NCBI GenBank assembly: GCA_018400625.1
Contig: JAGYMJ010000522.1
Location: forward strand, 1 to 5,904
From: Planctomycetota bacterium
GTDB lineage: Bacteria; Planctomycetota; Brocadiia; SM23-32
DNA length: 5,904 nt
Direction: 5' to 3'
Shown here: positions 1-5,904 of the stretch, piece after piece
Layout of the letters: each line of letters opens with the position of its first letter
How positions within the stretch are numbered: position 1 is the stretch's first letter
Notes under the pieces: model-generated
The model's database searches: none
What the model saw: the letters and a program-made list of their open reading frames with translations, nothing else
Told to the model about the DNA's origin: nothing
Made by a program: the position numbers and the translations under genes

Positions 1-216
1 CACCGGCACAGGGCACGGTGGTGATGTTACGGGGGTTCACTGAGGACTTACTATTTAACCGTAAGAACACTCAATCAAATTCAAGCTTAATGGTTACCGT
101 TTTTGGTGGCAAATTCGCTTTTTAAGCTCCAATACCGGCATATAAATAAGCATAAGACACTGATATTCATAACCTTGATTGGTAACGGCACCTTTCCCCT
201 ACTTCTGAAAATGCGC
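1..216. other. Left-edge region without a supported gene
   Basis: No reading frame here has a convincing start, ribosome binding site or recognisable protein motif. One plus-strand frame is open from the window edge to a TAA at 123-125, about 40 codons, so it could be the tail of a gene lying to the left, but its residues match nothing I know. The stretch from about 85 to 200 is AT-richer than the flanks and looks intergenic. A short inverted pair, GGTTAC-type at about 91-97 and GGTAAC at 181-186, is too short to interpret. Confidence 0.4.
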
Positions 217-307
217 AGGTTCGTCGTGAGCCCCTTGCTGGGGCTGCCGGAGTCCGCAAACATGCCGCGCTGCCCCGGAACGCTCTGAAAGCATCCACTA
301 CAAACCA
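217..307 (+). repeat. Foldback intergenic repeat, copy 1 (degenerate)
   Basis: This 91-bp element aligns along its full length with 5817-5904, differing by scattered substitutions and a few one-base gaps. Its ends are imperfect inverted repeats: GGTTCGTCGTG at the left and CACTACAAACC at the right, which pair at 9 of 11 positions. Inside, AGCCCC-TTGCT-GGGGCT at about 229-245 forms a perfect 6-bp hairpin. A third hairpin near 277-296 is perfect in copy 2 but broken here by mismatches, so this copy looks older or more decayed. It encodes no protein, which fits a REP-like or MITE-like non-autonomous element. Its right end covers the last 10 bases, including the stop codon, of the minus-strand peptidase gene. 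Confidence 0.75.
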
Positions 308-1602
308 CTTACGGCCCGCCGGAGTGCTCGTTGCAATCCGGGGGACACCATCTCCCTGACGACAACTTCACTGCGAGATATCCACTGACTGTCACGGCGA
401 ACAAGATAGGCTTTTATAAGTATACCGTCATAGTGAATGTTGTAAAGTTCGGGCAGGCCATCCCCCGGGTTATGCAATAAAATATAACTTGAAACCCCTT
501 TACGGACTCTATCTTCGGGACATCTCAACATATTTTGCAGCCTCTCCCTGTCATCGGAGGTTATATTTTCACCATTGGGCGCCTGGATGCTCCATTCCAG
601 ATTTGTGTTTTCGAAGATGTCTTCCACAAATTCCTTTATACTTTTCATATCCCTGGGTGAATCATAAAATGAAGCAGCAATAAAGAGGATGAGCTCCATG
701 TCCAACCTTGAAAGGGACAGATTGTCCGGGGTCAGGCCCGTAACGTATTCTTTCCAGGCTCTTTCCATAGAATCAATATTTTCTCCGAAGCTTTCTCTGA
801 AAGCTTCCGCACGCTCTTTGCCTTCGGAGAGCGCCTGGAGGTAACTGAATAGACGCTCGCGAAATCGCCCTGAACGGGCGTGTACCAGAAAATGCACGAC
901 CGACCATGCCTGGTTATATTGCAGATTGGCTTGTGTGTTTTGCTCACGCACATCCGCCAGCCACTCATCGTGCTCCACCAGAAACAAATCCTTGAGAGGC
1001 ACATAATCATGTTTTTTGATGGCTGATTGAACAACACTCAATCTTTGCCATGGGATCTGTCCCGTAGCAAAACGCCTGCCTGTCCAATGGGCTTCAGCAA
1101 AATATTCCGCGAACCCTTCATCGACCCATAACGGCACATGGGTTCCAATATATTCATGCCTGAATTGGTGGAAACCTTCGTGGTATAAGGTTCTTAGAAC
1201 CTGTTCCTGAGTATTGTCGCCCTTAAAAACAGCCAGAAGAAGGTCCTGGGGTATAAACGCTCCACCCGAGCCTTTCACCTCAGGGGGGATAACAGCATTA
1301 TACTGCTGCCTGTTCTGGAAAATTTTTACAGTGAAACGCTCTTCCCCTTTCCGATCATATTCGGGAAAACGGAAGCGATATTCCCTATATATCGCTTCCA
1401 TGTGCCCTGCAGCTATATCGGCAAACTCGTCGCTAATATCTGTTTTTACGTGATAATTATCCGTAATGCGCTGATACGCCAGTTCCTCACAGTTAACAGC
1501 AGCAGTATTATTAACGATCAGGGCAAGGAAAATACAGCACCATAAAGCAGGTTGAGATATTTTTACGAAATTCGCCATCTTTCGTTCATTTTCTTTGACC
1601 AT
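298..1602 (-). CDS. Secreted HExxH zinc metallopeptidase (DUF1570 / peptidase MA-like gluzincin)
   Basis: This gene encodes a protein of 434 residues that begins with a charged n-region and a hydrophobic stretch (about residues 18-36, ALWCCIFLALIV then NNTAA). This looks like a signal peptide, so the enzyme should act outside the cytoplasm; no lipobox is visible. The catalytic core is HEGFH at residues 141-145 (two zinc-binding His and the catalytic Glu). WVDEGFAEYF follows at 159-168, where E162 is the likely third zinc ligand by analogy with the NEGFA motif of M1 peptidases. This is the gluzincin arrangement seen in DUF1570/peptidase MA proteins. The C-terminal 150 residues match nothing I recognise. 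The chosen ATG has AGGA six bases upstream. A start 15 bases earlier (1617) or 24 bases later (1578) is also possible. The 5' end overlaps the upstream gene by 17 nt, implying translational coupling. The stop codon lies inside the foldback repeat. The substrate is unknown. Confidence 0.82.
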   Translation of the reverse strand: MVKENERKMANFVKISQPALWCCIFLALIVNNTAAVNCEELAYQRITDNYHVKTDISDEFADIAAGHMEAIYREYRFRFPEYDRKGEERFTVKIFQNRQQYNAVIPPEVKGSGGAFIPQDLLLAVFKGDNTQEQVLRTLYHEGFHQFRHEYIGTHVPLWVDEGFAEYFAEAHWTGRRFATGQIPWQRLSVVQSAIKKHDYVPLKDLFLVEHDEWLADVREQNTQANLQYNQAWSVVHFLVHARSGRFRERLFSYLQALSEGKERAEAFRESFGENIDSMERAWKEYVTGLTPDNLSLSRLDMELILFIAASFYDSPRDMKSIKEFVEDIFENTNLEWSIQAPNGENITSDDRERLQNMLRCPEDRVRKGVSSYILLHNPGDGLPELYNIHYDGILIKAYLVRRDSQWISRSEVVVREMVSPGLQRALRRAVSGL

Positions 1603-1939
1603 ACAGTATCCTGTCATCTATCATTTCCAAGAATTCGGCCCAATCAGGGGGATACTCGCCACAGCCCTGATATTTATTGAAATGGCGGTCTCTCTCCAAC
1701 AAGACCATCCACCCATGGGGGTCTGTCGAAACACCTTCGCCGTATTGTTTCTCCCAATCTTCAACAAACCCTTCCACCTCCCAGACAAAATCGTCAACCT
1801 CCCGGCGTCTGAGAGAAAGTTTCACTGGTTGCCCTTCACCTGAACGGTAGAGCACAGCGTTGTCTTCGGTGATCGTAACTTCAGCAGTGCGGCCGCGTTC
1901 ATCAGTCGTGCTGATACTTAATATTATGCCGGAACTCAT
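1586..1939 (-). CDS. Small acidic protein of unknown function between thpR and the peptidase
   Basis: This gene encodes 117 residues with no signal peptide or membrane segment, so the product is probably cytoplasmic. The first half alternates polar and hydrophobic residues like a beta sheet (residues about 3-45). The centre, VDDFVWEVEGFVEDWEKQYG, reads as an acidic helix. The end contains DPHGW, then a strand, then GCGEYPPDWAEFLEMID. That last motif resembles a widespread group of small uncharacterised bacterial proteins ending in a 'G-x-YP-x-W-x-x-F-x-x-x-I' pattern; this is from memory and names no function. The start is well supported: AGGTGA sits 5 nt upstream, directly after the TAA of thpR, an 11-nt gap. 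The stop lies inside the next gene, so all three are probably translated from one mRNA. It could be a partner or inhibitor of the neighbouring peptidase, but that is only position-based inference. Confidence 0.8.
   Translation of the reverse strand: MSSGIILSISTTDERGRTAEVTITEDNAVLYRSGEGQPVKLSLRRREVDDFVWEVEGFVEDWEKQYGEGVSTDPHGWMVLLERDRHFNKYQGCGEYPPDWAEFLEMIDDRILYGQRK
1609..1613 (-). promoter_or_regulatory. Ribosome binding site deciding the peptidase start
   Basis: On the minus strand CAGGA lies six bases before the ATG at 1602-1600. This is better placed than what precedes the in-frame ATGs at 1617 (GGAAATGATAG, GGA eight bases upstream) and 1578 (only GAACGAAAG). It lies inside the 3' end of the 117-residue gene, so ribosomes finishing that gene could reinitiate here. 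Confidence 0.5.
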
Positions 1940-1950
1940 TTAAGTCACCT

Positions 1951-2514
1951 TTAATCCAATTTAAATCTTTCCAGAATCGTGTATTCAGGGCCCGAAGGTT
2001 TCAGGTCGCTTTTTTTGAGCACAACCTCTGTTATTTCAAAGGCCCCAAAACGAAGATTATCAAGCTCTTGCGTCAGACATTCTATTTTAGATGCTTTGTG
2101 CCCTTTTCTGCATCTTCCGAGTGTTATATGCGGAATGAATCGGCGATTATCTCTTTTTATACCGGCCCGCATGGCCAGATTATTGTCGATGTTTTCTGCG
2201 AGTCTTTTCAAATATCCGCTGTCTTCTTTGACCTCAGCAAAAATCACCTTTGGACGTCCCTGGGGCGGAAAACCGCCTAATCCCTCAACCCTTACATTGA
2301 AAGGGGGTATCCCCTGGCAAGACATCTGTAAACTTTTTATTATTTCCGGTAATTGTTCTTCATCAATATCATTACCTATGAATTTGAGGGTCATGTGCAT
2401 GTTTTCCGGTTTGACCCATTTCTGATTACCGGCAATTTTTTCCAGTTGTTCCGTAGCTCTCTTCAAAAACAATCGGCACTGTTGATCTATTTCAATGGCG
2501 ACAAAACACCGCAT
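1951..2514 (-). CDS. thpR: RNA 2',3'-cyclic phosphodiesterase (LigT/ThpR, 2H phosphoesterase)
   Basis: The product has 187 residues, the usual size for this family. It carries both signature motifs of the 2H superfamily: HMTLKFIG at residues 40-47 (H40 and T42) and HITLGR at 129-134 (H129 and T131). The start MRCFVAIEID and the segment GLGGFPPQGRPKVIF (78-92) are also typical. Family enzymes open 2',3'-cyclic phosphate ends of RNA and can reversibly make 2'-5' bonds between tRNA halves in vitro; the physiological substrate is uncertain. The protein should be cytoplasmic. The ATG at 2514 was chosen because the protein then starts at the conserved first strand and GGGA stands about nine bases upstream. 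An in-frame TTG at 2547 would add 11 poorly conserved residues and lacks a good ribosome site. It is the first gene of a three-gene unit and is divergent from the long greA. Confidence 0.93.
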   Translation of the reverse strand: MRCFVAIEIDQQCRLFLKRATEQLEKIAGNQKWVKPENMHMTLKFIGNDIDEEQLPEIIKSLQMSCQGIPPFNVRVEGLGGFPPQGRPKVIFAEVKEDSGYLKRLAENIDNNLAMRAGIKRDNRRFIPHITLGRCRKGHKASKIECLTQELDNLRFGAFEITEVVLKKSDLKPSGPEYTILERFKLD

Positions 2515-2566
2515 GATATATTTTCCCGAATATTTTTTCGGTTTCAATGAAGATTGAAATTTATCT

Positions 2567-2595
2567 TAGATTTTTTAGGTAGATTATTATATAAT
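2567..2595 (+). promoter_or_regulatory. Candidate promoter for the greA unit
   Basis: A perfect TATAAT lies at 2590-2595, with a weak -35 candidate TAGATT at 2567-2572 (3 of 6 matches) at 17-bp spacing. Transcription would start near 2602, leaving a leader of about 50 nt. The -10 box overlaps that of the opposite promoter within the palindrome ATTATATAAT (2586-2595). Confidence 0.45.
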
Positions 2596-2615
2596 GAGTA
2601 ACATGAAAATGTTGA
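2586..2615 (-). promoter_or_regulatory. Candidate promoter for the thpR unit
   Basis: Reading the minus strand, TCAACA at 2615-2610 (4 of 6 matches to TTGACA) is followed after 18 bp by a perfect TATAAT at 2591-2586. Transcription would start near 2579, giving a leader of about 65 nt before the thpR ATG. This is a sigma-70-type consensus match read by eye; promoters of this lineage may differ. Confidence 0.45.
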
Positions 2616-2651
2616 TTCGTTCATTTATTTGAAACTTGGGGAAAAAAACAA

Positions 2652-4838
2652 ATGGATAAATTCGTTAACCTGGCGGAAAAAGGTAAAATTGATGAACTCG
2701 AGCTGGAATGGATGGAGGCGGCGGAAAAGGCCGACACTCATTGGCCCGACATGTTGATTGCCGCTAAACTTATTGCCAAAAAACACAGCACTGAAACCGC
2801 GGAATCGCTAATCAGCTATCTGCTCGCCGCATTGGAAGGAGCAGGGAAGTGTTATGAAGCTGTAAAGGCAAGCGAGCAATCCTGCAATTTCCTACCAGAA
2901 AGCAGTATGCTGAGGAAAGAATATATCCATCTTTACGAGTCCTATTATAACAAAGAACCCTGGTGTGAGCAAATACTTGATGCCAGCCTGAAAAACTCCT
3001 CTTTGCCCCTCGAAGAGGCTGCAGAATTGCTGAAATACCTTATGCAGATGCTGCCCGGCACCTATGTGAGAAAAGACCCGGGAGCCCGCATAGGAATGGT
3101 GGAGGAGATCGTTGCCAGCGAAGGATTGAAGGTCAACATCGAGGGGAAAAGCTCTGTTTTGCCTTTCGATAATCTGAGTCAAATCCACAAAATTGACCAA
3201 AGGGATATAAGGGCCCTCGTATTTTTCGACAAGGAGACTTTGCGCAACCTGGCGGAGAAGGACCCGGTAGAACTGGTGAGAGTGGTGCTCAAAACTTTTG
3301 AAGGACGCACGGACCAGAATCAGATCAAACGCTATCTGCTAAAAATTATCGGCGAAAAACAATGGAAATCCTGGTGGAGTAAAACAAGCAAAAAACTGGA
3401 AAAAGCGCCGGATATCGGGATCGCAGCGGGCAGAAAGAAACAGTTTTTTATCCGATCGAATCCGATTTCCCATGCCGAAGAACTCAAAAGCAAATTCAAT
3501 ACCGCCAATGCTGAAGAGCGGCTGCAGATGCTGAGCAATATCGCCAGGGAACTGGATGCGACCAAAGATAAGGAAAAACCGGTAATATCGTATATGGCTC
3601 AGCAACTGCTTGACTCCAGTCATGCCAACAGCAAGGATAAACCCGAGTTGGCAGTGAACTCCCTGGCAATACTCTGGAAACTGGGCGACAAGATCGAGCC
3701 GATGAGCGAAGAGCTTCAGTGCCGGCCCGGGTGGCTGGAGGATGTGGACTGGCTCCAACTGCTTAAATTCAAGCTCGTTGACAGTGAATATCTTGAATTT
3801 GTTGTCCGTTATCTCCCCCAATGGGCGCCGGACAATTGGGAAGATATTTTTATGCAAACTTTGCCCTATTTACCGGAGAAAAGTTGCGATATTGCTGCCA
3901 ACCATCTCCTGAAAGATCAGGAAGATGCCCTCAATTGCCGAGCCAACTTAATAGACACAATTTTAGCGCGGCCGGACGCATGCCTAACCTCTCTTTTATG
4001 GATATGGAAAAAATACAGGGAAGCGATAAGAAAACAGGAAGAATGGGCAGGGCCCGAGGGAATGGTTATAATGCGCCGGGTGCTTTCCGCTGCTTCCTCT
4101 GCAAGCAGGAACCGCGCCGGGGAAAGTAAATCCACAAATGCAGCCCTTGACTCCCTGAAGGAGGCTTTTGCCAAGTCCGGTGAAGTTGCCGTCGAATCGG
4201 CCGCTCAAAGCGCGAAAGACGATGAAATACTGGCCCTGGTTCATTTGATCGAACGTAACCCTGGACTTAACAATTTGACGCGTAAGATCATGACAAGGGC
4301 CGTCAGGGCCGCCCGCCCGGAACTTTTTCGCATATCGACCCAGCCTTGGGAATCCAATGATATTTTTACAACCCGACAGGGACTGCGAAAAAGGCGAAGT
4401 GTGTATGATGAACTGATCAATGAAAAAATCCCTCAGATAGTCAAACAAGTCGGTGAGGCGGCCGCTTTCGGTGATCTGAGCGAGAACGCTGAATATACCG
4501 CTGCTCTTGAAGAAAGGGAACGATTGAGCCGTAAAGCAGCCGATATTAAAAAAGAACTCAACCGGGCAAGAATCATACCGCCCGACATGCCGGGCACGGA
4601 ACATGTAACCATAGGATGCAAAGTCAAAGCGCTCAACAGCTCCGGCAAAGCGCAAACCCTCACTTTTCTCGGCCCCTGGGACGCCGATCCCACAGCCGGC
4701 ATTTATTCGTATAACTCCCCCCTCGCGCTCGCCTTTATGGGAGCTAAAGCCGGTGAAGAAGTAAAATGTGAAACCGAAGACGGAATGCGTCAATGGGAAA
4801 TTATCGAAATTGAACCAGCAGGTGATTTTTTAAGCTAA
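2652..4838 (+). CDS. greA: Long-form transcription elongation factor GreA with a large N-terminal extension
   Basis: This gene encodes 728 residues, against about 158 for ordinary GreA. Residues about 574-728 are a complete GreA: an N-terminal coiled coil with GDLSENAEY at 607-615, then the C-terminal FKBP-like domain (GCKVKAL to the end, including YSYNSPLALAFMGAKAGEEV). D608 and E611 match E. coli GreA D41 and E44, the acidic tip that enters the RNA polymerase secondary channel and stimulates cleavage of backtracked RNA, so activity should be intact. The first ~570 residues are mostly helical. Around 136-180 there is a short strand-rich segment (GTYVRKDPGARIGMVEEI and VNIEGKSSVLPF). Next comes DPVELVRVVLKTFEG, then a KQWKSWWSK motif (W241, W242). 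Chlamydial GreA is similarly long, so this is probably an inherited architecture and not a recent fusion. The start has GGGGA nine bases upstream. What the extension binds is unknown. Confidence 0.9.
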   Translation: MDKFVNLAEKGKIDELELEWMEAAEKADTHWPDMLIAAKLIAKKHSTETAESLISYLLAALEGAGKCYEAVKASEQSCNFLPESSMLRKEYIHLYESYYNKEPWCEQILDASLKNSSLPLEEAAELLKYLMQMLPGTYVRKDPGARIGMVEEIVASEGLKVNIEGKSSVLPFDNLSQIHKIDQRDIRALVFFDKETLRNLAEKDPVELVRVVLKTFEGRTDQNQIKRYLLKIIGEKQWKSWWSKTSKKLEKAPDIGIAAGRKKQFFIRSNPISHAEELKSKFNTANAEERLQMLSNIARELDATKDKEKPVISYMAQQLLDSSHANSKDKPELAVNSLAILWKLGDKIEPMSEELQCRPGWLEDVDWLQLLKFKLVDSEYLEFVVRYLPQWAPDNWEDIFMQTLPYLPEKSCDIAANHLLKDQEDALNCRANLIDTILARPDACLTSLLWIWKKYREAIRKQEEWAGPEGMVIMRRVLSAASSASRNRAGESKSTNAALDSLKEAFAKSGEVAVESAAQSAKDDEILALVHLIERNPGLNNLTRKIMTRAVRAARPELFRISTQPWESNDIFTTRQGLRKRRSVYDELINEKIPQIVKQVGEAAAFGDLSENAEYTAALEERERLSRKAADIKKELNRARIIPPDMPGTEHVTIGCKVKALNSSGKAQTLTFLGPWDADPTAGIYSYNSPLALAFMGAKAGEEVKCETEDGMRQWEIIEIEPAGDFLS

Positions 4839-4871
4839 AACATTTTATACTGTCTGAACAAATCCTGAGAT

Positions 4872-4877
4872 AAGGAG
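4872..4877 (+). promoter_or_regulatory. Strong ribosome binding site of the oxidoreductase gene
   Basis: AAGGAG lies six bases before the ATG at 4884 and is the best Shine-Dalgarno match in the window. The 45-nt gap after greA contains no hairpin with a T-run, so read-through from greA is likely and this site would give independent, efficient translation. Confidence 0.75.
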
Positions 4878-4883
4878 AAAAAC

Positions 4884-5777
4884 ATGAAAACTTTGAAAAT
4901 AGGTATGATAGGGTTGGATACTTCGCACTGTGTGGCGTTTACGGAACTTCTGAATAACGAAAATAATGAATACCACGTCGAGGGGGGACGGGTAACTGTT
5001 GCCTACCCGGGCGGGAGCAAGCTCTTCTCTAAAAGTAGAGAACGCGTTGATCAATTTACGAATAAGCTGAAAGACGACCATGGTGTTGGTATTGTTGACT
5101 CCGTCCAAGAGGCTGCCGAAGATGTCGATGCCGTTTTACTCGAAAGTGTCGATGGGCGCCAGCACCTTGAGCAGTTCGAGAAAATCGCTCACCTGGGAAA
5201 GCCGGTCTTCATCGATAAACCGTTCACGACCAGCAGCAAAGATGCGGAAAAGATCATTGAAATGGCACAAAAATACAAGACTCCGGTGTTCTCGTGTTCG
5301 CCTATCAGATACGCCGCTGGGATAAAAGAACCCGGAGACGGGAAACAAAATGCCGGATGCATGACTTTCGGGCCGACCGCTATCTTGGAAGACTATCCCG
5401 GATACTTTTGGTATGGTATTCATTGTGCCGATGTCCTTTTCTCTAAAATGGGCACGGGATGCGTTGAGGTCAACGTGGTGGAGTCCGAAACCGCCGATAT
5501 TATTTCCGGCCGATGGGAAGACGGCAGGGTCGGGGCTATTTACGGCTACCGTATAGAAGGAGTAGGAGTGTTCGGTTGTAATGTTTTTGACGACAATGGG
5601 GTACAAAGCGGAAATGCCGCCTCCAAACCGCCGTTCTACGCTTTACTGCTGCCCGAAATTATCCGATTCTTTAATTCCGGCAAATCCCCTGTCCAACCGG
5701 AAGAAATGATAGAGATCACCGCTTTTCTTGAAGCCGCCAACGAAAGCAGAGAGAAGGGTGGTAAGGTGAAACTCTGA
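4884..5777 (+). CDS. Gfo/Idh/MocA family NAD(P)-dependent oxidoreductase
   Basis: The product has 297 residues and is cytoplasmic. The N-terminal Rossmann half starts KIGMIGLDTSH (residues 5-15), which replaces the usual GxGxxG loop with G-L-D-T-S-H. PGGS and VDAVLLESVDGRQHLEQ follow. FIDKPFTT at 109-116 is this subgroup's form of the family's EKP motif, with K112 the expected catalytic lysine. GIHCAD (H180, D183) corresponds to the conserved histidine motif of the second domain, which is shorter than in typical 340-400-residue members. I recall proteins of the same length and with the same GLDTSH and DKPF motifs in Verrucomicrobia and Planctomycetes, so it is probably a complete member of a short subgroup, not a truncation. 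Family members oxidise or reduce sugars, cyclitols and their derivatives; the substrate here cannot be read from sequence. It follows greA by 45 nt and may be cotranscribed with it. Confidence 0.9.
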   Translation: MKTLKIGMIGLDTSHCVAFTELLNNENNEYHVEGGRVTVAYPGGSKLFSKSRERVDQFTNKLKDDHGVGIVDSVQEAAEDVDAVLLESVDGRQHLEQFEKIAHLGKPVFIDKPFTTSSKDAEKIIEMAQKYKTPVFSCSPIRYAAGIKEPGDGKQNAGCMTFGPTAILEDYPGYFWYGIHCADVLFSKMGTGCVEVNVVESETADIISGRWEDGRVGAIYGYRIEGVGVFGCNVFDDNGVQSGNAASKPPFYALLLPEIIRFFNSGKSPVQPEEMIEITAFLEAANESREKGGKVKL

Positions 5778-5791
5778 GTTTATTAATACTA

Positions 5792-5813
5792 GCAGCCCGG
5801 CCGAAAAGGTTGC
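5792..5813 (+). other. Weak hairpin after the oxidoreductase gene
   Basis: GCAGCC (5792-5797) can pair with GGTTGC (5808-5813) through one G-T pair, around a 10-base loop. No T-run follows, so it is not a standard intrinsic terminator. It sits 14 bases after the stop codon and 3 bases before repeat copy 2, so it may simply help mark the 3' end of the transcript. Confidence 0.25.
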
Positions 5814-5816
5814 AAT

Positions 5817-5904
5817 AGGTTCGTAGTGAGTCCCTTCAGGGGCTCCGGAGTCCGGAAAATGCCGCGCTAACCCGGGGACGCTTGAAAGCGTCCACTACGA
5901 GCCA
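5817..5904 (+). repeat. Foldback intergenic repeat, copy 2 (well preserved)
   Basis: This 88-bp element matches 217-307 in the same orientation. The ends GGTTCGTAGTG and CACTACGAGCC are inverted repeats pairing at 10 of 11 positions. Internal stems are AGTCCC-TTCA-GGGGCT (about 5829-5844, one G-T pair), CCGG-AGT-CCGG (about 5845-5855), and GGACGCT-TGAA-AGCGTCC (about 5875-5892, perfect 7 bp). The multi-stem layout enclosed by terminal inverted repeats fits a REP-like or MITE-like element that folds as single-stranded DNA or RNA. The window ends exactly at its apparent right end, so whether it continues is not visible. No protein is encoded. Confidence 0.75.

Noticed and set aside
1..20. Small inverted repeat CACCG/CGGTG at the left edge
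   Set aside because: A 5-bp stem with a 10-base loop is too weak to call without the flanking sequence.
3..125. Open plus-strand frame from the left edge, about 40 codons, as the tail of a gene
   Set aside because: It is short, has no recognisable motif, and its last part lies in AT-rich sequence; an open stretch this long arises easily by chance. Sequence to the left is needed.
87..308. Minus-strand 73-codon frame running through repeat copy 1
   Set aside because: Most of it is the translation of the foldback repeat, it overlaps the stop of the peptidase gene, and it has no supported start or family resemblance.
301..352. Possible further piece of the foldback repeat inside the peptidase 3' end (CCGGAGT followed by CCGGGGGACA)
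   Set aside because: Only short words match copy 2 with different spacing, and the region reads as coding sequence, so chance similarity is more likely.
1979..2425. Plus-strand 148-codon frame opposite thpR
   Set aside because: The minus strand here encodes both 2H catalytic motifs of ThpR, so this frame is antisense shadow.
3996..4793. Long (265-codon) minus-strand frame opposite the GreA domain
   Set aside because: It is a shadow of greA: the plus strand encodes a clear conserved GreA, while this frame is rich in Phe, Gly, Ser and Arg without any motif and lacks a convincing ribosome site.
4839..4883. Possible terminator or separate promoter between greA and the oxidoreductase gene
   Set aside because: No stable hairpin with a T-run and no paired -35/-10 elements are visible in the 45 nt; only the ribosome binding site is supported.

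Overview
The window is a stretch of bacterial chromosome with five intact protein genes. They form two divergent transcription units on either side of an AT-rich control region at about 2515-2651. There are no RNA genes, no CRISPR array and no transposase. The gene content suggests a free-living member of the PVC group (Planctomycetota, Verrucomicrobiota, Lentisphaerota, Kiritimatiellota, Chlamydiota). The clues are a 728-residue GreA with a long helical N-terminal extension, as known from Chlamydia; a short Gfo/Idh/MocA protein starting IGMIGLDTSH, a form I associate with Verrucomicrobia and Planctomycetes; and a gluzincin of the DUF1570/peptidase MA type. This placement is inference from family memory, not a search result.

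Layout. Positions 1-216 hold no convincing gene. At 217-307 lies an imperfect foldback repeat, and a second copy in the same orientation ends at the last base of the window (5817-5904). Between them, the minus-strand unit reads from 2514 leftwards: thpR (RNA 2',3'-cyclic phosphodiesterase), a 117-residue acidic protein of unknown function, and a secreted HExxH zinc metallopeptidase. These three are packed tightly, with an 11-nt gap and then a 17-nt overlap, so they very likely share one mRNA. The plus-strand unit is the long greA (2652-4838), followed after 45 nt by a Gfo/Idh/MocA oxidoreductase (4884-5777) with a strong ribosome binding site of its own.

How the genes fit together. No single pathway links all five. 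ThpR and GreA both concern RNA (2'-5' or cyclic phosphate ends, and rescue of backtracked RNA polymerase), and they share a divergent promoter region. Two overlapping promoter candidates there use the same 10-bp palindrome as their -10 element. The peptidase is exported, and the small protein next to it may be its partner, but nothing proves this. The oxidoreductase is probably a sugar or cyclitol dehydrogenase of unknown substrate.

The points most worth following up are the foldback repeat family, the way one copy supplies the stop codon of the peptidase gene, the GreA fusion architecture, and the shared palindromic -10 element. I found no clear sign of a wholly new defence or mobile system.
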